From Dichetophora obliterata (lineage: Eukaryota > Arthropoda > Insecta > Diptera > Sciomyzidae), in the NCBI GenBank assembly GCA_963920525.1, contig OY986439.1:47094982-47158981 (forward strand): 64,000 nucleotides of DNA. Reading direction: 5' to 3'. The notes under the pieces are model-generated. The model had not been told where the DNA came from and searched no databases. It saw only the letters and a list, made by a program, of their open reading frames with translations. Shown here in pieces: positions 11,700 to 21,159 of the stretch (its first letter is position 1; the number at the start of each line of letters is the position of its first letter). Made by a program: the position numbers and the translations under genes.

Positions 11700-12560
11700 T
11701 AAAAGCAAGCTGGTGGGCAATTTTTAAAAGTGAGAGTGTGTTAGTACAAACGTGAGAATTGGTCATATTAATAAAGCGAGTCGAGTGGTGTGAACTCAGC
11801 TCCACTCGTTTTTACTCTGATCGGTATGAATAAAGCATATTAATAAAAACAACTAAGCTCCACATAAGCTCATGTTTTTATTTGACGTTGAGTGTTCACT
11901 CAAAATAATTGTCGCAACCTCCAGTACACTAAGTTTTTGTTTTAAAGTTTTTGCCTAAATAGGGTGTTTTTTGAGACTACGTAGCTCAGGCAATTTAAAT
12001 GAGATTTTCGTAAAAAGATTATTATTAAAATTTTTAATTTGTGTATTTGAAGGGAAAATTTTAAAACTTTTGAAAAAATTGCAATAAATTTACAGAATCC
12101 TAATTTTAGAGTTTACTTATTAAAACTAAAAACCCTCAGGATCGTCTTCAAGCATTTCGTTACCTCGAACTTCACCAAGTTCTAGCTCTGTATTTTCCTC
12201 AAATTCTACATTGAAATTGCAAACAAACACATATGAAAGAAAATTTTGCATACTTTACAGTTTATTTATTACCTGCCTTGGATGGCTTCGAAAATTACAT
12301 AAATTTTTATAAAACAAAATTTTTTTAAAAATATACCGTATTTTGTCGAATGACACAAAAGAATTTATTATAAAAAATGAATTTGGCTATTTGACAGCTG
12401 CTGACATGAGTGAACACTCAAACGAGGTTTTTTTTTTGCCCTCAGAGCGGAGTGGAGTTTATTTAATACGGATTCCACACTCCAATTAACAACATCGCAC
12501 ACTCAAAATGCACACTCAAGCACTTCCCAATGTATTGAAACTTGAACGTGTTAAGATCGA
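11700..12560. mobile_element. GAGTG/CACTC-motif MITE candidate
   Basis: Self-complementary GAGTGTTCACTC (11889-11900) and GAGTGAACACTC (12409-12420) lie about 520 bp apart, surrounded by several CTCCACTC and CACACTC motifs in roughly inverted arrangement (11740-11830 and 12440-12530). Precise ends and a target duplication were not found. Confidence 0.35.
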
Positions 12561-12757
12561 ACTTTAAATATCGAAGATATGATGTCAAATTTAAAAAGAC
12601 CTCCCCTAGATTAGGCAAAAAATATTTAAATTATTTTTTTAAATCGTTCTTCTGGAATAATCGATATACTTTCTTTGAAAAATTATAATGATGTTTTGCG
12701 GGCCTTAACTATCTGACATTAGAGTAATACAAAAGGATGGTAAGAACCAGTGTTACA

Positions 12758-12920
12758 AAAAATTTTTTAAGGTTGTAGCTAAAACTGATGAAAAAAGTAG
12801 CTAAAAAAGAGCAAAAAATTTTTTTGTAGCCAAAAAAAAAGCTGAATATTTTTTTTACATATATATATATATTTTTTATATACACTTTTTTCATCAGTTT
12901 TAGCTACAACCTTAAAAAAT
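12758..12920. repeat. Inverted repeat inside the left hAT end
   Basis: A block of about 38 bp beginning AAATTTTTTAAGGTTGTAGC (near 12759) recurs inverted at about 12882-12920, around an AT-rich spacer. It would fold into a strong hairpin. It duplicates the subterminal part of the hAT end. Confidence 0.8.
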
Positions 12921-13104
12921 TTAATATATAATTCAACGTTTTATTTGTATTAAACATACAGGTAGATAATCTTATACAGGTACATACGTATACAATAGGA
13001 ACTTTTTTATTCTTAAAACAAAAACTTTATTTACCAAACAGAACAACAAAAAAAAAAAAAAAAGTTAAAATACATACTCATGTATTTATAATTATTATAC
13101 ACTA

Positions 13105-13983
13105 GCTGAACCCGGTGTGCTTCGCTACCCCCCTCACGCTGTTGCACTTGTTATCATCCGCTTGTCCCATGAAATAAATTTGTAAAAACTTAGGATCTTC
13201 ATCTGGAATTGGCAATATTGAACCCATTCGGTGATAAATTTGGCCTTGAACTCTAAATGTTGGCATGAAGTTGTCTCGAACCACTTTAGTCGCACCAAAC
13301 GATGTCATTTGAAAACACGAATTGTATTTCTTTATGTTGCTTAAGAAATGTTGGGAATCCGCTGTTGTTCCTATGAAGTGGAATATTATTATTTTGAATA
13401 ATAATCATATTATTTTTTTCCTCTTCTTCCTTTTTTGATGCCTTAGGGGCAAATTATTTATTTGTTCTTACCTGAAACTAACGATAGTAGTGGTTCTGGT
13501 GGTGGTAGCAGTTCGGGTAAAGCAATTTTACCATTTGCGCAGCACATTCCAGGTGCTTCATTTTTATATTTCTAGGCATTGTAGTATTGGCAAACTTTAT
13601 TACTTGGTGTAATGGCAACTAACTTATCTTCACTGCAATCAATTTCTGATGTGTAGTGGAATGCAATCAGCTGATATGATTCAGGGCTTCGACGATGCTG
13701 TGCTCTTCGACTACGATCTTGTAGACGGTGTGCCTCACGTTGCTCTGGTGTCTCGACAGCTCTTGATAAAGAGGATAGCGATCGGTCACTTCGCATGCGT
13801 GTTTGACGTTGAGTAGAAGTCTCAGAAGCCCTTGATGTCAAGGCTCGAGAGCGGTCGCTTCGTAACCGTGTTTCACGCTGAACAGATGTCTCCGAAGCCC
13901 TTGATGTTGAGGTTCGAGATCGCTGAATCTCTAAGCGTGTTTCGCGCTGAACAGCAGTCTCGAAAGCCCTTGATGTTGAGTCA
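13105..13983 (-). pseudogene. Helitron RepHel N-terminal gene fragment with an intron
   Basis: The family encodes a rolling-circle replicase-helicase. From 13983 the minus strand encodes 23-residue repeats of the type SRASETSVQRETRLRSDRSR, then a segment ending in VCQYYNA. An in-frame TAG follows at 13572-13574, then KYKNEAPGMCCANGKIALP. A GTAAGA...TAG intron (13371-13471, 101 bp) joins SLVSG to TTADSQHF in frame. The next exon contains MTSFGATKVVRDNFMPTF and VQGQIYHRMGSILP, the conserved N-terminal helitron-like block. The copy ends after PKFLQIYFMG, so the Rep catalytic HUH motif and the helicase are missing. The start codon is not identifiable. It is a relic retained by a non-autonomous element. 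Confidence 0.85.
13776..13983 (-). repeat. 69-bp coding tandem repeats (23 residues)
   Basis: Three units with CTTGATG at 13831, 13900 and 13969 (exact 69-bp period) encode Ser/Arg/Glu-rich 23-residue repeats in the N-terminus of the Helitron protein. Similar less regular repeats continue to about 13700. Confidence 0.8.
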
Positions 13984-14369
13984 AGAATTTATTATTTCGT
14001 AAGAATATCCTATTGTGAAAATTTAATGACGATCGGTCCAGTAGTTAAAACTATAAAACGATTTTTAATTTTCCCAAAACTGGGCGTGGTCCAACCCACT
14101 TTTCTCCTGGTACGTATTCCTAACTATGCCAATACCATATGTACCAAATATCATCGACGTAGGTCAAAAAATACCCAAAATATGGCGATTTAAATAAACA
14201 CGCCCCTTTGTCCAATGAAAACTTTAAAAAGCCTATTATTCTTTCCAGAGTCACAGTAACATGCTGTGAAAATTTCAGGAAGATCGGTCCAAGGGTTTGG
14301 CCTCCTATAAAGCACAAACAAACAGACAGACAGACATTCATTTTTACATATATAGATTGAAAGCAGATT

Positions 14370-14974
14370 AATTATAATTAAAGTAAAATGGGGCGAAAAA
14401 GGGGGATAGGGTAATAAAAAAATCTATGGCTACCTTACCTGCAGATAAAAAGTATATTAAACTTTAGGTAAATACATATAACAAAAAAAGTATTTTGTAT
14501 AGCAAACATTGTTAGTGGTATAAGTAAGTATCTGAATTAAAAAAAAAGAGGGCGGTGAAGTGAGCGTGGTTCATAGTAATATGGCGACGTTAACAGTATT
14601 AAGAGCAATATACTACCAAATAAAAAATAATCCGTTGGAAGGAACAAATTTGTACAGAGAAGAAAAACTTAAAAACTTAAATTTGGCGTGATAAGGGGCG
14701 TGAAAGGGGGCGTGGCATAAGAAATGTTTATTTCTACCTCGCCTGGAGTATAATGTGTATACAATTTGAAGTAAATCTGTTAAAAACTATATGGGAGCAA
14801 TTACATAATTTTAAAAAAGTGGGCGTGGTCGAAAAAAGTACCCTATTAATCATGCCAGAGTCCCAGTTAAATGCTGTGAAAATTTCAGGAAGATCGGTCC
14901 AGAGGTTTGGTCTTCTATAAGGTACAAACAAACAAATAAACAAACACACATTCAATTTTATATATATAGATAGA
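14370..14974 (-). mobile_element. Helitron 5' fragment
   Basis: On the minus strand it begins TCTATCTATATATATAAAAT near 14974-14970, followed by the same TGGACCGATCTTCCTGAAAT phrase as the Helitron at 14356. No CTAG end is present before 14356, so it is a 5' piece placed directly upstream of, and in the same direction as, the neighbouring Helitron. Confidence 0.65.
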
Positions 14975-14999
14975 TTATTAATTTAAAAAAATTATACAT

Positions 15000-17179
15000 A
15001 TTTTACTTCTGTATCTTCATCACTAGGTGAGTCTTCATTTGTATTTTTGTAAATATCATGGTTATTCATTAATTTTATGAGATCTTCAGTTATAATAAAA
15101 TCACAACAACAGTTTTTTTAAGTCTTTTAAGACCACATTTTACGGTTAATATTGAATTTAACATAAACAAATTTATTTTATTTCTTTGTTTCGTTTTAAC
15201 TAAATTCATTACAGAAAATGTTCTTTCAATTTCTGCATTTACTTAAAGGTAAAAATAATAAGTGAAAAACAAAATATACAAGGTCACGAAATGGATTTTC
15301 GTTTATTGCATTTTTAAATTCCCTAACTTCAACCCGAAATTCAAGAGTAGTAGTTACGTTCTTCCATTGATACGTACATAGTTTTTTCCATTGCAGTTCT
15401 AAATTTGTAATTTCCTTCGTAGTAAATTGTTCTTTTCCAAAATAATTAAAAATATCAGGCTTTTATAACTTTTAAAGAGTTTTCAATAAAAAAGAAGTCA
15501 ATATTTCTCAAAGTTGCAATATTTTGTGGCAAATGTTGGCGTAACTGCGTAATAAATTGAACTAAATATGTTCTACATGTGATACGTATGATTTTTTCGG
15601 AATCCTCATTAATGGTATTTTCAAAAATTTTTAGTTTAATATATTCTTCGAAGCTATAATAAAATTGAGGTACGGGTGTCAAATAGGTTTCTAATACAAA
15701 ATTCAATGGATCGAAGTTTTCATGACGAGATACAATGATGTTACATAAATTAGATATTAAAGAAACTAAATCAGAGAAGAGCTTTGTAGGATCCGCTACA
15801 TTGCTTTCAAATAACTTGTTAACTTTTTGAACTTCTGACAATAGTGGCTTCAAAAACTGCAGATATGCTAAATTGATATCACTATATAACGATGATAGTA
15901 ATTTAGCTTTGTGGCATGCCTCCGTTGAAGCAGCAATGCTAAAGTGGGTTTTTAACTCCAACCATTGCTCTACTATTCGTTTGATAGCTGGTTCAACAGA
16001 TAGCCATCGAGTATCGCACGCTCTTAATATCTTTAATGGTTGAAGCCCATTATTTATTGCTGAAAATATAGCTTCATAGTTCTTTTGCCTGTATGCTGAC
16101 TTTGAAAACCAGTTGTATGCTTCGGAAACTAAAAACTCAATTTCACTGGGCATATACTTTGAAGCACTAGAAACTGCAATTTGTATCGGATGACATATGC
16201 AAGGGATAAGTTTAATGTCAGGGTTGTGCTGTTTTAGACGAGCAATTACGCCTCTGTTTACGCCAACCATAACATTTGCGTTATCGGTGCCAAGACCAAC
16301 CATGTTCTGAAACTCAAGTTTAAATTCATTTAAAGTGTTTAAAACTGCAGTTACTATACCCTCTGCTGTACAATCCTCTAACTCTGATAATTTTAAAAAT
16401 GTATTAACAATGGTTTTGTTACTTTTGCTATAGTATCTAATTACAATACCGACATATTTTTTGATTCTGATGTCAGTTGACTCATCAATTATTAAACTAA
16501 AATGTTCCGTTCCGATATCTGTCTTGAGGATGCTCTTGAAATACGGATACAACACATTTTTTATTACCGCGCTACACTTACTTCGGCCAAGTCTCAAATT
16601 GGTAGCAATTTTGCTGTCTTTAAAAATATTTTGCTGCATTTTTGTCAAATGATCAATTGACCGAATTGATGTATGTGAAGCTACGAAGATTGCACTTGTT
16701 AACTCAGCCTTGCATTTTCTTTGCTGTTTTCGGGCTTATATGGAACTGAAGGCTGAACTTCTTGTGCAAACGGGGACGTTGTCGATATTTGTTTATTTGT
16801 GGTAGAATGTTTAAGAAGAAGAATTTCGGCTGCAACCGGCATTGGCAGTACTTACACATTACAATCTCTCCATCCTGCAGTATCCATTTCGCAAACCGTA
16901 AATTGTTAAGCCAAGAAGATCGAAGTTTTTGTTTGTACTTCCTAAGAGATGAAATAATGCAACTAGTTTGGGCACAATAGTTTAATAATTAAATTTAGCA
17001 AACCGTGTTTGATTGCTGGGACTGGGAATATTGTCGTCGGAAGAACTGTAGTTCACAGTAGAAACCACCTCCATCCAAGCTGTTACGACCGCATCAATCC
17101 TTTTAAAATATCTGCAAACATATCATCAGTTAAATCTATATAAAATGTATTTTAATCAAAAAACAACTTACCTATCCAT
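15000..17179 (-). pseudogene. hAT transposase (BED-finger type), three exons, decayed
   Basis: The product would cut and paste the surrounding hAT element. A start ATG at 17179 begins an 8-nt coding exon, then GTAAGT...GCAG intron 1 (17112-17171, 60 bp), exon 2 (17004-17111) encoding MDRYFKRIDAVV and SSSDDNIPSP, and intron 2 (16942-17003, GTTTGC...TTAG), joining in frame to KYKQKLRSSWLNNL. CKYCQC then marks a BED zinc finger, frameshifted near 16830. Frames shift again near 16710. A 397-residue open stretch (16648-15455) holds the catalytic core: LIIDESTD with Asp55, GLGTDNANVM with Asp122, a CxCH motif at 150-153 and CDTRWLSVEPA at 211-221. Past its stop, other frames continue with LEFRVEVREFKN and AEIERTFSVMNLVKTK (about 15237-15190), the C-terminal hAT dimerisation part with the likely catalytic Glu. 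At least three frameshifts make it inactive. Confidence 0.9.
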
Positions 17180-17496
17180 TTTTCCTGCTACTCTTGAACA
17201 TGCGCCAAAAAATATATAAAATAGTGCACTAAGAAGAGATGCGATTCTGTCGATAGCATAAAAATAATCGCTTTACTTGTCACATTCACACCGAAGATTT
17301 CACAGGGTGAAAAATATTCACAAACGTAATATTTTGTAATTATTTTGTAGCTAAAAAATAGCTAAGCAAAATAAAAACAAAGCTAAAAAAGTAGCTAGGA
17401 GCTAAAACGCAATATTTGTAGCTAAGTGAGAAAAAATAAGCTAAATTTAGCTACAAAATTGCTTAACTGTCAACACTGGTAAGAACTGAGATTTGC

Positions 17497-17615
17497 TGGG
17501 TAAGTACTAGAACGAGGTATTTGAGGTCAATGACTTTTGGAGCAAAGGGTTTGACTTCTCAAAACAAAAACATCGATTTATAAAAGATTACAATCAGACT
17601 GTAAGTGTCAAAGAT
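17497..17615 (+). repeat. Dispersed repeat copy related to 11305-11415
   Basis: Shares TAAGTACTAGAAC and GTCAATGACTTTTGGAGCAA-type phrases with 11305-11415. It immediately follows the hAT right target duplication. Confidence 0.65.
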
Positions 17616-18515
17616 ATGACGAATTATATCAGTGCGCGACCCCTATGTTCGATTAAAATTTTTTTCGATATTTTCTTCCGAAAACACTTCGAATAAGATT
17701 GTGGGGATGCACTTTTTTACCTAAATTTAAATTAAAAAAAACATTATTTTTGACTATCGCAAGTATGAAACTCACTACTTGGTTCATAAAGTAACGTTGT
17801 GCTTAAAATCTTCTAATCAGAAACTGCTTTCGACTTACAATTTTGAGGAAAAATTTGGCATCTATAGTTAAAAAAAAAAAAAAATCATATTAATAAATTA
17901 AAAAACATTTTTTGAGGAGGGGGCTCATAGAATATAGAATTTAAGTACAAAAATTATTATTATTAATCAACGGTGCAGATGAAGAAATATATTTTTAGCC
18001 ACAACTTTTGATTGGAAATAGATATTAAGGTAATTTTTTCACATTTTAAAAAAATTAATTTTGCCAAAAAATCATTAAGTTAAACACTTTTTTGCGCAAA
18101 ACTAGAAGCATTTTGCAATGCTTTGTCATATTAAAATAAGCCAGAAATGCAATTTTTGCTTGCCTATATTTGTACAACCAAAACAAATTTTTGAGTAATT
18201 TTTTAGAAAAAGTCAATATTAAGGACTTTTTAAAAACTAAATAAAAATATAATTGTACCGCTAGGTATCAATTGGATTCAGTGGTTACAATGAACTTTCG
18301 AAAAAAACAAATTTTAATGAAATATATTTAAAACAGCGGAGATATTTGCATCAAAACTCAAAACATTGTTTTGCATGTCTTTTTTTTTTAAATATTTTGG
18401 AAAAATATGAATTCATTGTTTTTTATGTAGTAAAGAATTTTTATATATTTTAAAGTTAAGTTCAAATTTAAATTTAAGAAAACACAGTATATTTTCAATA
18501 TAGAATAAATTTAAC
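17616..18515. other. AT-rich DNA, no gene recognised
   Basis: Long A and T runs. I see no open frame with recognisable protein and no element ends. Confidence 0.4.
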
Positions 18516-18682
18516 AATGGCCGCATTCTAGCCGAAAAAGTGCTCAAGTAGCGAAGTAGCATAAAATATTTTCGCTATATAAATTGTGACATCTCAAGGA
18601 ACATGTTCTGTGAGAGCATACCATTCAGCCCGAAAGTTTTGGAACAGTTCTTGAGCACTTTTTGGGCTAGAATGCAGCCAAT
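18516..18682. mobile_element. Small MITE or foldback with 30-bp arms
   Basis: GGCCGCATTCTAGCC plus AAAAAGTGCTCAAG (18519-18548) is repeated inverted at 18650-18679 with two or three mismatches, around a spacer of about 100 bp. A clear target duplication was not found. Confidence 0.65.
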
Positions 18683-18835
18683 AATATAATAAATATTTCA
18701 AATTTATTATGATATCTAAAAAGTAAATGAAGTGTTCATGCACAACAGCCATGCGCAGTCTCTGCATATGTAAACCTGTGTAGTAGCAACACGTATAATT
18801 TAAATAAAATATAATTTTGTATAAAGAATTTAATG

Positions 18836-18900
18836 GATCCGACATCTCGAAATCGCTTCGAGCTCGTTTACGAGCCTGAGATGGCGGATCCGAGATCTCT
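18836..18900 (+). repeat. Self-complementary GAGCTCGTTTACGAG repeat, copy 1
   Basis: CTTCGAGCTCGTTTACGAG is followed by CCGAGATCTC. The block itself is bracketed by GGATCCG (18835) and CGGATCC (about 18884). A direct copy is at 20548-20600. Confidence 0.55.
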
Positions 18901-19127
18901 AGTGTGTTTCGAATTCATAAAAAGCCGAAATTTCTAAATGAAAATATTTTGTTTGAATAAAAACAATCGTTTTCGTCAAACAAATCACTCTTTTCTCTAT
19001 TTTATGATGAATTACGGCAGATTCGTTGAACTTCATAGAAGAATAGAGAAAAAAGAAGAGGCAATCAGAACAGACAAAATCCTCTTAAGTCTTTTCATTT
19101 AATGCAATAAAAATATTTTAAAACAAT

Positions 19128-20424
19128 AAAAACGGGAGTTCCTCAGGGATCAATTTTTGGCCCCCCTTCAATTTTCTATCGTTAATTAATAATGTTTTCT
19201 ACATTTGTAAGCATTCTTCTATACATGTGTACGCCGATGATATTCAAATTTACATTTCTCGGCCAACTTTTCTTTTAGAAGACTTAGGCTATAGATTAAA
19301 CTTGGACTTATTTTTGCTGATCAGGTGGGCTACCACAAACTCGCTTCTTATAAATCCCCTAAAGTCAAAAGTTTTACCGATTACGAGGACTGACTCAGGC
19401 TTTGTAGATATTTCGCAATTGTTCATTGGGTTTGATCAGTTGGAATTCGTAATAAAAGTAAAAAATCTTGGAATTCGTAATCAAAGTAAAAAAATCTTGG
19501 CTTTGTACTGAATTCTAAACTAACATGTACTGATCATATTATCAGTGTCGTTGGGAAAATATATTGGACATTACAATATTTACGTACCTACATAGCCTTA
19601 CCTCTCTAGAAATACGTCGCAGACTTGTGGTTCAATTAATTATGCCTCATATATCTTTCTCAAACGTTGTTATAGCCAGCTTGACTCACAGTCGCAACAT
19701 AAACTTCTTGTTACGTTTAATAACGCTGCTAGATATGTTTATGATGTTAACAGATTTAATCATATTTCTGTCAGAAGTAGAGGTATTTTAGCTTGCAGTT
19801 TGATGAACTACTTGAACGTTCGAAACATTATATTTTATAACATAAACTTATTTTTTGGCAAGGACCTGAATATTTATATGAGAAACTTAAATTTTTAAAA
19901 TTTTTTCGGTCCACAAATCTAATTGTGCCTAGATACAACTTTTTAAACAGTAGTAGATTCTTTTTCATAAGCACCATTCGACTTTGGAGTTCACTACCAA
20001 ATTGTTTAAAACAAATAGCATTAAGAATCAGCTTTAAACGTGCAATATATATTTATTTTGATAAACAATTTAATCTATAATTTTAACTTATTTTATTTAT
20101 CGTTTTCTTTTATATTTCTATATATCTCTTACAAACTTATCCCTCTACTATATTCAATTCTTCGTGCGGTTGTTTATCTTTTTCTTCTACCAGTGAGTTA
20201 AGTTATTTAAGATTTTTCGTTCCTGATGTTTCATACAAAATATTTTTGGTAATAAATATAATAATTTTGCTTACTTTTTAAATTTTTTCAGATTTGTATA
20301 AGTGTAGTTTTAAGCTAGCTAGTTAAGTTATTATCCTTTATGTTCTTTATTTCAACTGATCTTTTATAAAAGACCCAGTCTTAGTGTACAATGTTATAAA
20401 CATTAAATAAATAAATAAAAATTA
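19128..20424 (+). mobile_element. 5'-truncated non-LTR retrotransposon (Jockey/I-like)
   Basis: The plus strand keeps pieces of a reverse transcriptase: GVPQGS (about 19137), then MYADDIQIYISRP (19227) with the YADD catalytic box, ATTNSLLINPLKSKV, and downstream in shifted frames LEIRRRLVVQLIMPHISFSN and IVPRYNFLNSSRFFF-type thumb sequence up to about 20080. The copy ends in an AAATAAATAAATAAA tail at about 20402-20420. The 5' part, the endonuclease and the first RT motifs are absent. Frameshifts near 19510, 19560 and later make it inactive. The order fits Jockey- or I-type elements; the clade is inferred from sequence style only. Confidence 0.85.
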
Positions 20425-20547
20425 ATACAAGTATATATGATGAAGTTTATTAAAATATTTCATATATCATTTTATTTAATGTGTGTTTTTATGTTATTCC
20501 TTTTCACTGAAAATTTTTTGAAGGTTTTCATAGGATCTTGTATTCCC

Positions 20548-20600
20548 TTCGAGCTCGTTAACGAGTCCAAGTTTGCGAGTCCGAGATCTCGGATGTATTG
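20548..20600 (+). repeat. Self-complementary GAGCTCGTTAACGAG repeat, copy 2
   Basis: CTTCGAGCTCGTTAACGAG is followed by GCGAGTCCGAGATCTCGG. It matches 18836-18900 in the same orientation 1.7 kb away, on the other side of the non-LTR element. Confidence 0.55.
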
Positions 20601-20699
20601 ATGCAAATCTTTATTTAGAATGATAGTTCGGTTCGTACAACGCAAGAACCAAGTTTAGAAGCAAGTTTAGAAATTATTTCGTTCAAATGTTGCCCACGA

Positions 20700-21150
20700 C
20701 TAGCTCTTAAATAGTCCATTCTGTGGGTCCAATTTTCGACAACTTACAAATTTCGACAAAATTCAAGATCGGCGACGAACCGATTGTTCACGGTTTTCAC
20801 GAACACTCTCTGCAACTGCAGCAATATTCTCAAAATAATGGGATCTATGCATTCTGGTTGAATGATGAATGTTCAATAGCGTAAAATTGGTTCGAAATTT
20901 GGTGATGGTTTGATGATTTGAACGCTCATAATGACCAAAATGATGTTGAAGAACTCTATAACATTCTCTAACTGATGACTGATTTTGGTAGTAAGTTTCC
21001 ACAATTTAATAATGTTGTTGAATGAGTAAGTCTATTCATGGTTGAATCGTATTGAATACTGAGCACAAACATTATATGGATAAGCCATTTAAAACATAAC
21101 AGCTGTCAAAACAAACCAATAGAAAAAGGGACCTCATATTGGATCACCCT
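20700..21150 (-). pseudogene. Mariner-family transposase N-terminal fragment
   Basis: The minus strand (21002 to 20763) reads METYYQNQSSVRECYRVLQ, then SNHQTITKFRTNFTLL and FENIAAVAESVRENREQSV, the N-terminal helix-turn-helix region of insect mariner-type transposases (family pattern: a YYxNQxSVRE block followed by ENIAAVAESV). Only this part is present; the catalytic domain is missing. Upstream on the minus strand, AGGGTGATCCAATATGAGG at about 21150-21132 could be the element's 5' terminal repeat. The copy is truncated and inactive. Confidence 0.8.
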
Positions 21151-21159
21151 TATATTTTG

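Larger units (their letters stand above)
13102..14356 (-). mobile_element. Helitron, internally deleted, minus strand
   Basis: Read on the minus strand the element starts A|TCTATATATG at 14356 and ends TTCAGCTAG|T at 13102. A 5' TC, a 3' CTAG and insertion between A and T without target duplication are the Helitron pattern. GC-rich sequence precedes the CTAG end. The 5' part includes (CTGT)n and a phrase resembling TGGACCGATCTTCCTGAAAT. It encloses a fragment of a RepHel gene and lies inside the hAT 12748-17478. Confidence 0.85.
12748..17478 (-). mobile_element. hAT transposon with 8-bp target duplication
   Basis: The termini are CAGTGTTACA (12748) and, inverted, CAGTGTTGACA (17478). The perfect 8-bp repeat GTAAGAAC flanks both sides (12740-12747 and 17479-17486), the hallmark of hAT insertion. 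Both ends carry repeated GTAGCTAAA/TTTAGCTAC motifs, probably transposase-binding sites. The transposase gene occupies the right part on the minus strand. The left part was invaded by Helitrons (13102-14974). Confidence 0.95.

Noticed and set aside
13102..14974. Regular repeats and foldbacks as a possible CRISPR-like array
   Set aside because: The 69-bp units are coding repeats of a Helitron protein without unique spacers, and the DNA is eukaryotic.
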